From Asterella californica (lineage: Eukaryota; Streptophyta; Marchantiopsida; Marchantiales; Aytoniaceae), in the NCBI GenBank assembly GCA_036924285.1, contig JAYKYS010000012.1, positions 5,890,001-5,954,000 on the forward strand: a DNA stretch of 64,000 bases, written 5' to 3'. Below, piece by piece: positions 35,720 to 46,474 of the stretch. Made by a program: the position numbers and the translations under genes. The notes beneath the pieces were generated by a model, which had not been told where the DNA came from, made no database searches, and worked only from the letters and a program-made list of their open reading frames with translations. The stretch's first letter is position 1; every line of letters begins with the position of its first letter.

Positions 35720-38700
35720 CGAGGTCGGAAGAAGAAGGTAAATCCTTCTACTGTCGGTGTGAGTGCTTTAGATGCTAGTGAAGGAGAGGTGTGCAACAAG
35801 GCATCAAAAGTAGAGGCTCGTATCAATGGGAGAGATGTCTCATATGTTCTTGTCGATGGAGGATCGGCAGTAAATGCCATCTCAGAACGACTCATGAGGA
35901 AGTTGGATCTAGTACCAACTCGTCCTTCTAGTATCACGGTGGGTATGGCTAACAGACAGCGAGTTAGACCATTGGGAGTGCTGGAGAGAGTTTGTGTGTC
36001 AGTAATGGGAGTGCAAGTAAACATGACATTTCAAATCTTGAAAGAGTCAAGTTATGAAATGTTACTCGGAAGACCTTGGCTTCGAGCAGTACATGCAACG
36101 GATAACTGGCACAAAGGTTATTTACGCATCGGACCGAATCACCACCGGATCAAAGTTCCATTGCTCGGAGATCAAGTTGGGACGTCGGAATCTGATCGAC
36201 CCACATCAGACTACTGGGAGTCAGAAGTTGTCGATACTACTTCTGATGTAGGTACCAATTCTTCAGATTCAAAATCTGAAAATACATCGTCAGAAGAGGA
36301 GAGAGAAGAACGAAATGTGGGTGTGAACGTAGTGGATCTTTTCCCTTCTCCGGAAGTGCAAAGAGATAGAGACAAAGAACCGTTGACTCCCGAGGAGGTG
36401 GAGAGAAGAATTGCCATCTTACGTTATGGATCGAAGGTTACTAAAGAAGAGAAGAGTTGTTTCGAAGAGATCTTTCGCAAATACATTCATGTATTTGCAT
36501 TTAGTTACAAGGATCTGAGAGAGGTCACACTGGAGCAACACCGTATCGAGTTAGAGAAGGAAGTCAAACCGGTGCGACAGAAGCAACGAAGAGTGAGTCC
36601 TCCAATTGCGGATCTGGTGAAAGAAGAGATCGAGAAGCTGCACACTGCTGGGTTCATTTACGAGGTGGAGCATTCTGAATGGGTATCACCCATTGTGATC
36701 GTAAAGAAGAAAAATGGCAAATTGAGGGTGTGTGTTGATTACAAGAAGCTCAATGCGGTCACAAAGAAGGATTATTATCCTCTACCTTTCATCGACGAGA
36801 TCTTGGAAGAAGTGGCGGGAAACGAATGGTACAGCTTTGGAGATGGTTATAGCGGATATAACCAGATCAAAATTGCACCAGAACAGCAACACCTGACCAC
36901 TTTCACTACTTCGTGGGGTACGTTTGCATTTCGAGTCATGCCATTTGGTCTGTGTAATGCTCCTGCGACGTTTCAAAGGTTTATGAACAAAGTGTTCGAA
37001 CCTTTCTTAGGAAAGTTTGTGAGAGATTTTATAGATGACTTTTGTGTTTACGGGAGTAAGGAGAAGCATTTTGAGCACCTTGTGAAGGTCTTAGAATGTT
37101 TAGATGTAGCAAATGCATCTCTCAATCCGGAGAAATGTATTTTTGGGTGTGAGGAAGGGTTACTCTTGGGTCATATCATATCCAAGGACGGCATTGCCGT
37201 TGATCCGGAGAAGGTGCAGAAGATCTTAGAGCTCCCTTTTCCTAGTACTCTCACTAAGCTACGACAGTTTTTAGGTATGGTGGGGTATTATCGAAGGTTT
37301 ATACTCTCGTTCTCACATAAAGCGTATGCTTTGACTGTATATCTGAAGAAGGGAGTAGATTACGTGTTGATTTTAGGAGATGAAGAAGCTCTAGCCGCCT
37401 TTGAGGAACTGAAGAAAGTTCTTACTTCAGCTCCGATCTTGGTTAAGCCCGATTGGAATAAATAGTTTATTCTATATACGGATGCTTCAAATATAGCAGT
37501 AGGATGTACTTTAAGTCAGTATGATGTTGAAGGTAGAGATCATCCTATCGCATATGCTAGTCGGCAAATGGTCAAGGCAGAGAGAAATTATTCTGTGACA
37601 GAGAGAGAAGGATTAGCAGTGATCTATGCTTTGAGAAAATTTCGACATTATCTCATAGGAGGCAAGTTCACTATCGTTACAGATCATAAGGCATTGAAGT
37701 ACATCTTCAATAAACCTATGGTCGAAGGACTATTAGCAAGGTGGAAGCTCTTATTGTCAGAGTACGACTATGAGATCTGTGATCGACCAGGGAAGAAACA
37801 CGCGAATGCAGATTTGTTATCTAGAGCTTACTATGGCGATGGAGAGGAGCCGGTGGATGACACCTTTCCTGACGAAGATTTGATGGTCTTGAGCAACTCT
37901 ATTATCCCAATAGAATATCAAGAAATTTGGGATTTTGTTACGGAAGGTGTCTATCTAGATGGGATGCGGACCAGAGAGAAGAAGGCATTGATGAAACGAA
38001 GTCAACCTTACTCGGTGGTGGAAGGTGTGTTATTCCGTGAAGGAGTTGATGGGGTCTTGAGAAGAGCTGCGAGCAAGGAAGAGTCTCTACGACTCATGGA
38101 AGAATTCCATGACGGTCCAGTATGTGGAGGACATTTCGCAGGCAAGTTGACGGCTCATAAGATACTCGACGCGGGATATCACTGGAGGGGGATGTTTAGA
38201 GGTTGCTTGACGTATTGTAAAACCTGTGATGTTTGTCAAGCTTTCGCTATCAAATCTAGTGTTTCCACTCCTCTTAGATCTATTCCGGTTCTTGGACCTT
38301 TCGAGAAATGGGGAATAGATTTTGTTGGGCCTTTGAATCGCACCCCTCGCAACAATAAGTATATTGTTGTAGCCACAGATTATCTTACGAAGTGGGTAGA
38401 AGCTAGACCTCTTGTAACTATTGGAGAAGTTGAGGTGGGTAGATTTCTGTACGAACGGATCATAACTAGGTTTGGATGTCCTTTGGAGTTAGTTTTTGAT
38501 AGGGGCCGAGAATTTGTGAGTGGTATGATTACTGCTATGTGCACCCACTTCTCCATTTCTCAGAGGGTTACTACTTCATATAAACCTAGTTCAAACGGTT
38601 TGGTAGAGAGGACAAACTTTACCTTGTGTCAGATGTTAGCAAAGGATGCTGACATGGAAGGGGCCAAACACAACTGGGACAAACGTCTTCATGCGGTTTT

Positions 38701-39155
38701 ATGAAAGTATCGAACAACAGTGAAGACGTCTACGGGATATTCACCTTTCAAGATGGTGTATGGGTTGGAATCCAGATTACCAATCCAGTTCGACCTAACC
38801 ACCTTTCAGACCTTGCAAGCTGGATTGAAGAGAAAGGGTGGTCCAATAGCTAAGAAAGAGCGGGGAGAAACCTTGTTGGAGCTGGAGGAGAATAGAGACG
38901 ATGCAGCTCAACGCATTGAGATGGCCCAGCTGCAACAGAAGAAGAGCTATGACAAGCGCTTGACGAAGAACAAAACGAAGTTACAGCCATTTCAAACGGG
39001 TGAGTGGGTGATGTTATGGGATGCTATTAGGCACAAGCAAGTTCAAAAGAAGTTCTTACGTCGATATTTTGGACCTTTCATCATCTCCAAAGTGTGGAGT
39101 AATGACACCTATGATCTTCAAGAAAGGAGTGGTACGTTCTTCGACCGAGTGAACC
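35720..39155 (+). pseudogene. Pol of element II: protease, RT, RNase H, integrase
   Basis: One frame carries protease (VLVDGGSAVNAI, LLGRPWLRA), RT (VDYKKLNAVTKKDYYPLPF, MPFGLCNAPATFQRF, active site FIDDFCVYG), RNase H (FILYTDASNIAVGC, YALRKFRHYLIGG) and integrase. The integrase has HDGPVCGGHFAGKL with CKTCDVC for zinc binding, WGIDFVGPL, FDRGREF and SSNGLVERT for the D, D, E core, and RRYFGPFIISKVW as GPY/F. In-frame stops are TAG at 37463-37465, in place of a residue before FILYTD, and TGA at 38702-38704, where relatives have Trp. The last residues (FFDRVN) are interrupted by element III and resume at 45602 (HDKLKKFHQRD) to a TAA near 45661. Confidence 0.88.
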
Positions 39156-39532
39156 TGTAACCATGCATAGTTAACTATACTCATAGTTAGAACTATGTGT
39201 AGAGTTGACTATAGCGGGACCATGGTATGTGGGACCGGATAAGATATGTGAAGAGTTGACTATAGTGGGACCATGGTATGTGGGACCGGATAAGAATGTG
39301 GTGGTGTTGATATTTGATTGGTAGTTGATTGTATGGGTTGCATGGAAGCCATGTCATCAATCCGTGTGAGGATTGATGAGTGGTTAGTATGGATTGGGGT
39401 GTGCACTTATCTAACTATATAAAGAAGGAGAATGGTCCTTGAAAGACATTCCACCTTGAGTTGAGTTGAGAGTTCTTCCGTCTATTCATGAGGGTTCTTG
39501 AGGATCGCGATTAGAGTTTTTGTAGTGTTACA
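39156..39532 (+). repeat. 5' LTR of element III
   Basis: It contains a 43-bp unit repeated at 39201-39243 and 39252-39294 (AGAGTTGACTATAG...GGATAAG) with one difference. A TATA box, TATATAAAG, lies at 39416-39424. The duplication upstream of the TATA box looks like a U3 enhancer repeat. Confidence 0.88.
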
Positions 39533-39533
39533 A

Positions 39534-39545
39534 TGGTATCAGAGC
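39534..39545 (+). promoter_or_regulatory. Primer binding site (initiator Met tRNA type)
   Basis: TGGTATCAGAGC, the classical plant site complementary to the 3' end of initiator methionine tRNA, begins one base after the LTR. Confidence 0.85.
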
Positions 39546-40070
39546 AAGGCTCTTCTTCTGAGAGAGTGGATTACCCCTCTTAGGAGAAAGAATTGCAAAG
39601 AAACCTTGTGATTAGATGCACATGAGTGGAGAGAAATTTCGAATTTTCAATAGTAGTGAGAGAAAGTGATAGAAATAGTGAAAACTCGAGCTGCTTACAG
39701 TCCTTGTGAAACTTCGAGAAAAAGTTGAAATCATTTCAACTTTTACTATGTTATAGAGGGAGGACTAAGCTACCTATGACACTTGAAATCTCATGAAGAT
39801 CACTTATAGTTTGAAAGATATGACATTCGAAATGTGAGGGGGTTTTTTCAGATTTTTTCGGTTTTTTCACATTTCGCTCTCGGGAAGGATTTTACAGTCA
39901 CTGCCATGTTTTGAGGTTGTCAAATCTCAAGTAGAATCTTTGCAAATTTCTAATTGGCAAGATAAGCTATCCAAGGGTTCAACAAATGCGAGATTTGACC
40001 CAAGGAAACTCGAGTTATGGTCTTCGGAAGATAGGAGGTCAAACTGCCAAAATTGCCAAATTTGGTACAA

Positions 40071-40286
40071 ATGGAAGGAGGGATTCATAGAGTTCCAGAT
40101 TTTCCGTTTTTGAATCCTTTCCATATCAAACTCCTCTACATTGCACGTCATCATTTTCAGGTTTATTTGGTGGCGCACTTCGGAGATGCTTTCATGACGC
40201 AAGTGATGAACTCACCTGTCCCTGTGATTCTTCCGATCGTAACGTATGCTGCTACGTGGGACCTCACGCTCTATATCTTGCTTTAG
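40071..40286 (+). CDS. Leader ORF a of element III, 71 aa
   Basis: It runs from ATG (MEGGIHRVPDFPF) to TAG. The core HFGDAFMTQVMNSPVPVILP and end DLTLYILL are matched by the diverged copy at 615-788, including the position of the stop. The same FG-AF--(Q/E)V--SP-P-VIP pattern recurs in leader ORF b directly downstream, so the two may come from an internal duplication. It has no known domain and precedes gag by about 260 bp. Translation is unproven. Confidence 0.5.
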   Translation: MEGGIHRVPDFPFLNPFHIKLLYIARHHFQVYLVAHFGDAFMTQVMNSPVPVILPIVTYAATWDLTLYILL

Positions 40287-40292
40287 GAGGAT

Positions 40293-40493
40293 ATGGATCT
40301 GAATCGACCACCAACCACCTTCAACACTTGGTGCGCAGTTCATTATACATGTCGTCCCAAGGTGACATACCGTGAGGAAATAGTGAGAGAATTTGGAGAG
40401 GCATTCTATCAAGAAGTTATCTCGTCGCCTCAACCTTTTGTGATACCTTTGTTCGTGAGGCGTTTTCGTGTAGTGATACTGATATTGTATTGA
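40293..40493 (+). CDS. Leader ORF b of element III, 66 aa
   Basis: ATG lies 7 bp after the leader ORF a stop, in the same frame. It contains MDLNRPPTTFNTW, FGEAFYQEVISSPQPFVIP and ends FRVVILILY before TGA. It is homologous to 796-999, where start, core and stop are all kept. Short, with a hydrophobic C-terminus; it could be a membrane-active or regulatory peptide, but nothing shows which. Confidence 0.5.
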   Translation: MDLNRPPTTFNTWCAVHYTCRPKVTYREEIVREFGEAFYQEVISSPQPFVIPLFVRRFRVVILILY

Positions 40494-40543
40494 AGGTAGT
40501 AGAAAGAGTGGTGTAAGGACTGAGAGTGTTGAGAGACGTTAGA

Positions 40544-41767
40544 ATGAGTGGAAATAACATGGAGCAACAAGGCATGGAGATGCGTGAGATCATGCAGAAC
40601 ATGCTCAATGAGTTTCGAGAGATGACGACAGTGGTGAGGACACTAGAGAGCAAGATAGCAACTCTAGAGGGAGAGAATGTGAGAGCAATGGAGATGGGTG
40701 GTCCATCACAAGTTCCAACGCAAGCAGCGGAGACAGTACATAGAGAAGAGGTTGTTTTAGGGGTCCAAAGGGCAGTGGAGGGGGAAGATGCTCTATTGCT
40801 TCGCCTGAAGAAGACGTGTAACGTGGAACCTTATCGAGGTAATCGAGCAATGGGTATTCTAGAGAATTGGATTTCTCGTATGAATCGTTACATGAGACTT
40901 TTTCAAGCACAAGTCAATGATTACTCTGCGGGAGTCTTTGCAAGTGGTTACTTGATGGATAAAGCGCTTACATGGTACGATACATGGGAGCGTTCGATGA
41001 TTGTTGGAGGAAGTCAAGTAACATGGAGCAATATGCAAGAAGGTTTGCTCCAGAATTTCCAATAAGTGGATTCAGTGCAGATGGCTCGAATGAAGCTCTG
41101 GGATCTCAAGCAACGAGGAAGTCTCCAAGAATACGTAGAGGAATTTCAAGATCTACAAGTAGCTATCTCTGATATGAGCCAGGCAGAAGCTTTAGACATG
41201 TTCAAACGCGGATTGAAGGAGAGAATTCGCCAAGAAGTCATGGTGAATAATCCACGTACCGTGTTCGAAGCAATCGGTTATGCCCAAAGAATTGCTGGTG
41301 CATTAGGTATCGCTAGAGGGGGGGAACCACCAATCGTATCGCGAGTTCAATATGGAGGTCCAATGCCCATGGCATTGGGTAATCTTCGGCAACGGGACGG
41401 TTATGCACGACAATTCTATGGAGAGGATCGGAGAGATCGTGCTAGAGAGCAACCAAGACGAGAAGTGATACCACGAGGTGACGGTGTCGGAGGTGGAGTT
41501 CGTAACTATGTACCTCGAGGACTTCCGAGGGATGGTGATATTGGTGAAGGCATTCGAAATCAAGAGCTTCAAGGAGAGACACGGCGTTGTTATAACTGTG
41601 AGAGAATTCGGCACATAGCTGCTCATTGTCGCACCCGATTCCCTCGAGGAAATCGAGCTACTTATCGAAGACCTCTGAATCATCTGAATGATAGAGCAGA
41701 GGAAGGTGGAGAGGAAGGAGAGATGCAGTACAACAATCCAGTTTTGGAAAACGAAGAGCACCAGTAG
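40544..41767 (+). pseudogene. Gag of element III (one internal stop)
   Basis: The frame starts ATG (MSGNNMEQQGMEMREI) with a coiled-coil-like N-terminus. The capsid region includes ILENWISRMNRYMRLF, ASGYLMDKALTWYDTW and LWDLKQRGSLQEYVEEFQ, with a zinc knuckle CYNCERIRHIAAHC near the end. A single TAA (41063-41065) after FQ interrupts it in frame, probably from CAA. The frame ends at TAG 41765-41767, overlapping the pol frame, which is shifted by -1. A run GGAAAAC lies a few codons before the stop but is not a canonical slippery site. Confidence 0.85.
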
Positions 41768-44700
41768 ATTTACCTCGTCGTCGTACTGGTTCAACAAAGA
41801 GAAGAAAAGACGAGAATGGAGGACAAAAGAAGGAATTAAATGGATTGACACGAAGGACTACGCAACTAATCGTCACTGATGGAGTGTTAGAAGGCATTAA
41901 GGTGAGAGTGTTGATTGATCCTGGCGCAACTGAGAACTTTCTGTCGCGTTCAGTTGCTATGAGATTGGATTTGGCTTTGGAAAAGGATGACAAGGAAGAA
42001 GTAGAGCTGCCAAATGGGCACACTGAGATGATTGAGTCTCTCCCACGGAGTGTAGCACTCACTATAGGGCAATATTCAGAAAAGATTGAATGGCGAGTTA
42101 TTCGATTAGCTCGTTATCATGTCATTTTGGGTATGTCTTGGATGGAGCAATACAATCCGGAGGTGGATTGGAGAAAGAAGATTGTGAAGAGTAAGGGGTG
42201 GATAGTTTTTGGAGACAGAGTAAGATCTCGATCTAGAAACATACCTCTGTATGTGATAGAACAGACCGCTATTCATAGTGGTGATGTATGTTTCTTGGGG
42301 TTAATAAGAGAAGCTTATTCCAACTATGGTGTCGATATTCCGGATAGTTTCAAAATGATTGTAGAAGAATTCAAAGATGTTTTCCCGAATGATTTACCTT
42401 CCGGATTACCACCAAGAAGGCGAGTGGATCACAAGATTGAGGTACTTCCAGGTAGTGCACCTCCTTGTAAAGCACCATATCGATTAGCACCGCACGAGTT
42501 GGAGGAGTGCAAAGCTCAAGTGGAGGAACTGTTACACAAAAGATTCATCCAACCTAGTGTATCTCCTTATGGAGCTCCGGTCTTGTTCGTGAAGAAGAAG
42601 GACGGGAGTATGCGTATGTGCATAGACTATCGAGCTCTCAATCTTCAGACTGTGAAGAATAAGTATCCATTACCTCGAATGGATGACTTGTTTGATCAAC
42701 TACGAGGAGCAAAGTACTTCACCAAATTGGATTTACGAAGCGGTTATAATCAGATCCGGATTGCTGAGCCAGATGTACAAAAGACTGCTTTTCGTACAAG
42801 GTACGATCACTTTGAGTACTTAGTGATGCCTTTTGGTCTCACTAATGCACCCGCTACATTTATGGGTCTAATGAATGACATCTTTCGACCATATTTGGAT
42901 AGATCTGTCATTGTATTCCTAGATGATATTCTTGTCTATAGTAAGACGTTGCAAGAGCATAAGATGCACTTACAAGAGATTTTACAAGTACTTAGACAAA
43001 ACCAGCTATATGCCAAGATCTCTAAATGTGAGTTTGGCAAGAGTTATGTAGATTACCTAGGACATCGTGTGAGTGGAGCAGAAATCCAAGTCATGAGCGA
43101 TAAGATTGAGGCAATCCAAAAGTGGAGTGCTCCAGAAGATCAAACCTAGTTAAAGAGTTTTCTAGGACTTACGGGGTTCTATCGTAGATTTGTCAAAAAC
43201 TTTGCACAAGTTGCACAGGACTTGACAAACCTATTAGGTCAAGGACAAAAATGGAGATGGGGTACATCGCATGAGCTTGCCTTCCAAGCCTTGAAGGATG
43301 CGCTGTTACAAGCACCAATCCTTAAGTGGTATGATCCTACAAAACCCATTAAGTTGGCCACAGATGCATCAGGTACAGCAATAGGAGCAGTGTTACAACA
43401 AGCATGGGCAGATGGCTGGCATCCTGTAGCTTTTTTTTCACGTAAGTTGCTTCCTGCAGAATGCAACTATCATATCACAAAAAGAGAGGACTTAGCTATT
43501 GTGTTGGCTACCAAGCATTGGAAGCACTACTTGGGAGATAAGGAGTTTGTGGTAGAAACAGACCACAAACCATTGGTTTACTTGCAGACGCATAAGGACC
43601 TCTCCAAACGTCAAATTCGATGGGCGGAATGGCGACAATGCTTCAACATGCAGATTCTATACGTGGAAGGGAAAAAGCAACTTGCTGATGCGTTAACTCG
43701 AATACCTCGCGTTAATCACATGTCGACAGAAGTGAAGATCCATTCCGATTGGTGGCAACAATTGATGGAAGCTACCAGAACGGATGAGGAGATTGTGGCA
43801 GCAACTAAGCACACCAAGCTTACCAAGATGCATGGGTTAGCATTCAAGGACGGCAAAGTTTGGATTCCCAACAATCCAGAGCTTCGTACGACTATCTTGA
43901 CAGAATGTCATGATTCAGCGATTGCCGGTCATGTCAGAATAGAGAAGACTTTGGAGGCGGTGCAGCGCATTTATTATTGGCCAAAAATGCACGATGATAT
44001 GATGAGATACATCAAAAGTTGTCTTGCTTGTCAACAGAACAAGGCAACCAATCAAACACCGGCAGGCTTACTCCAACCATTACCTATTCCTACTAATCGA
44101 TGAGAACATGTGAGTATGGATTTAGTGTGTGAACTACCTCCAACTAGTACGGGATTTGACTCTATTGTAGTTTTTGTTGATAAGTTGAGCAAAATGATTC
44201 ATATTCGTCCAACCAAGAAGACTGTTACTGCACCAGAGCTAGCTCAAATCTACTTAGACGCTGTTTTTGCTCAACATGGTCTTTCTAGAGTCTTAATTAC
44301 TGATAGGGGATCACATTTTACAAGCATGTTTTGGAAAACCCCTTGTTTGGGTTATTCAAAACTAAGCTTGCTATGTCCACAGCTTACCATCCTCAGAGTG
44401 ATGGACAAACAGAACGGGCTAATCGGACGATAGAAGATATGTTATGAGCTTTTTACGATTGAAGAGCAAGCGAGGTGGGATGAACTCCTACCTTTAGTAG
44501 AGTTCTCCTACAATAACTCTGTGAACGCATCGACAAAAGCTACACCGTTCTACTTGATGTACGGCGCACATCCGCTCACTCCTTCTAGTTTTACTAGATT
44601 TGGATTAGGACAGGAGTCAACAACCAAAGTTGTTGCCGTCAACGAATTTGTGCAGAAGATCCATGCAGGTGTTCACCAAGCCAAGGAGAAGATTCAAACT

Positions 44701-45204
44701 ACTCAAAATCGTCAGAAGCAATATGCAGATGCTCATCATCGTCATGTGGAGTTTGACATTGGAGAGAAAGTGTGGTTATCTACCACTAACTTGTCGTTAG
44801 TAGGTGTTCGCAAATTTAACCCTAGATACATCGGTCCATTCACCATCTTACGACAAGTTGGAGCTGTGGCGTACAAATTACAACTTCCGGTTCATATGCG
44901 CATGCATCCGGTGTTTCATGTTTCTTTATTGAGAAAATATGTTCCACGTTCTCCTCGTTTCACCAATCCTCACATAGCACCACCATTGCCAAAAATAGTG
45001 GATGATCATGAGGAATACGAGGTAGAAAGCATACTGAACAAACGTCTTCGTGGTACTCGATATCCCAAGATAGAATACTTGGTAAAATGGAAAGGATATC
45101 CATTATATGAGGCTACTTGGGAACCACTAGGAAATTTGACTAATGCCGACTTGTTAGTTCAAGCTTATGAGCATTCCATCGTCAACGAGGACGTTGCAAC
45201 TTAA
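41761..45204 (+). pseudogene. Pol of element III: protease, RT, RNase H, integrase, chromodomain
   Basis: The order is protease ([15 protein letters not shown] instead of DSG), RT ([45 protein letters not shown]), RNase H (LATDASGTAIGAVL, ETDHKPLVYL) and integrase. The integrase has CHDSAIAGH and CLACQQNK for zinc binding, [25 protein letters not shown] and a QTER motif after a frameshift near 44340. GPY/F (RYIGPFTILRQVGAVAYKLQ) follows, then the chromodomain EYEVESILNKRLRG, EYLVKWKGYP and ATWEP at the C-terminus. Stops: TAG 43147-43149 before LKSFLGLTGF and TGA 44101-44103 before EHVSMD, where relatives have Trp. Chromodomains guide integration to methylated histone H3; that is family knowledge. 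Confidence 0.9.
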
Positions 45205-45215
45205 ATGGAGGGAGG
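45205..45215 (+). promoter_or_regulatory. Polypurine tract of element III
   Basis: ATGGAGGGAGG lies between the pol stop codon (45202-45204) and the 3' LTR at 45218. Confidence 0.8.
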
Positions 45216-45217
45216 TT

Positions 45218-45594
45218 TGTAACCATGCATAGTTAACTATACTCATAGTTAGAACTATGTGTAGAGTTGACTATAGCGGGACCATGGTATGTGGGACCGG
45301 ATAAGATATGTGAAGAGTTGACTATAGTGGGACCATGGTATGTGGGACCGGATAAGAATGTGGTGGTGTTGATATTTGATTGGTAGTTGATTGTGTGGGT
45401 TGCATGGAAGCCATGTCATCAATCCGTGTGAGGATTGATGAGTGGTTAGTATGGATTGGGGTGTGCATTTATCTAACTATATAAAGAAGGAGAATGGTCC
45501 TTGAAAAACATTCCACCTTGAGTTGAGTTGAGAGTTCTTCCGTCTATTCATGAGGGTTCTTGAGGATCGCGATTAGAGTTTTTGTAGTGTTACA
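45218..45594 (+). repeat. 3' LTR of element III
   Basis: Same length as the 5' LTR with three transitions relative to it. It includes the duplicated 43-bp U3 unit and the TATATAAAG box. Confidence 0.9.
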
Positions 45595-45663
45595 ATGAAC
45601 CACGACAAGCTGAAGAAGTTTCATCAACGTGATACTTCACTCCGAGGACGGAGTGAAAATTAA

Positions 45664-45676
45664 GTCTGGGGGTAAA
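45664..45676 (+). promoter_or_regulatory. Polypurine tract of element II
   Basis: GTCTGGGGGTAAA abuts the 3' LTR of element II at 45677 and shows that the 3' end of element II resumes after the nested insertion. Confidence 0.7.
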
Positions 45677-46474
45677 TGTCACACCACAAGTATCTCATTA
45701 TTTGTGTGCGTGCTTATATAAATTTCATTAGGTATGACTATCTTATAAGTTACTCTAGTTCGAAGATCTAAAACTAGAGTGATCAAAAGTAGTCATAACT
45801 AGCTGAGATAGTTATAACTAAGTTGAGGAAACTATTAGAGGGTCCACTATGGCACTATGTGACAAGTGCGGAGCTCTAAATATGCTTCTCAAAAGTATGT
45901 AACTTTGTTGACCATCGCTGATTGGATGCATGATGAAAAGTCATGCACAAAGATCTAAAGATGCTCCTCAAAAGACGTATTAGTTTGTTGTCATCTTCCG
46001 ATTGGATAGCGTGGAAAGTTAACACTTTACAAAAGCTAAAGTAGGAGAATCTCTTACTTTTGTAAAGTAAAACAAGTAATGTGTGTGCTATTCTTAAAGT
46101 GTTAGTAGCCTTTAGAGTTTTACTATTTTGGATTGCGCACTTACCATGAGGTAACGTAACTTAGTGAAAGTTACCACGGTAAGAAGTTGTAGAGTATATA
46201 AGGAGGAGTTGAGAAGGTGGAAGGCACTCTCATTTTCCTGTCTATAAGTAAAGTGAGCATTGGAGACCTTGGGAGTCCTTGAGTACTATGTGATGCAATG
46301 TGGAGGGCGGGGTTAGAACTTGTTTGCATGAACGCTATTAGAGAGACCGATGTGACCATACGGGTCAGAGTGTGAGTGAAGTGAGCATAGGTATGATAGA
46401 ATCTTTGTAATTAAGGTGCACTAGTAATCCTAGTCATCTGAGGTACCCCTGGGTGAGAGACAGGCCGGCTTACA
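45677..46474 (+). repeat. 3' LTR of element II, also flanking a second element
   Basis: Near-identical to 32402-33200. On its right it is followed not by target DNA but by TTTGCTATCAGAACGG, a primer-site-like sequence, and then gag remains, so it also acts as the left LTR of the next element. Confidence 0.88.

Larger units (their letters stand above)
39156..45594 (+). mobile_element. Element III: chromodomain Ty3/gypsy retrotransposon nested in element II
   Basis: Two 377-bp LTRs (39156-39532 and 45218-45594) begin TGTAAC and end GTTACA and differ at only three positions, all transitions. GAACC occurs just before the first LTR and again at 45597-45601, matching a 5-6 bp target duplication. 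Removing the element rejoins the element II frame (V-N-H-D-K). The interior has a TGGTATCAGAGC primer site, two small leader ORFs, gag, pol with a C-terminal chromodomain and a polypurine tract. It is the youngest layer of this nest, yet its genes contain several stops and a frameshift. Confidence 0.93.
32402..46474 (+). mobile_element. Element II: Ty3/gypsy retrotransposon with nested insertion
   Basis: LTRs of about 799 bp (32402-33200 and 45677-46474) begin TGTCACACC and end GGCTTACA, with only a handful of differences by eye. Inside, on the plus strand, one reading frame runs from 33791 to 39155 with single stops but no frameshift: zinc-knuckle N-terminal module, gag, protease, RT, RNase H and integrase. 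Element III (39156-45594) is inserted near the end of pol. The DGG protease motif, FIDDFCVYG RT motif and PBS resemble non-chromovirus Tat/Athila-type elements; this is inference. Flanks show no target duplication (GGTC on the left, GTTT on the right), and the right LTR leads straight into another element. Confidence 0.9.

Noticed and set aside
36151..37465. Element II as an intact, active retrotransposon
   Set aside because: The pol frame has two stops and a nested element, so this copy cannot make a full polyprotein.
41740..41767. A -1 ribosomal slippery site between gag and pol of element III
   Set aside because: The frames overlap and differ by -1, but GGAAAAC is not a canonical X-XXY-YYZ heptamer and no clear pseudoknot could be drawn by eye.
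46171..46359. Minus-strand ORF in the element II LTRs (also 32896-33147)
   Set aside because: It recurs only because the LTR recurs, runs against the LTR transcription direction and has no domain.
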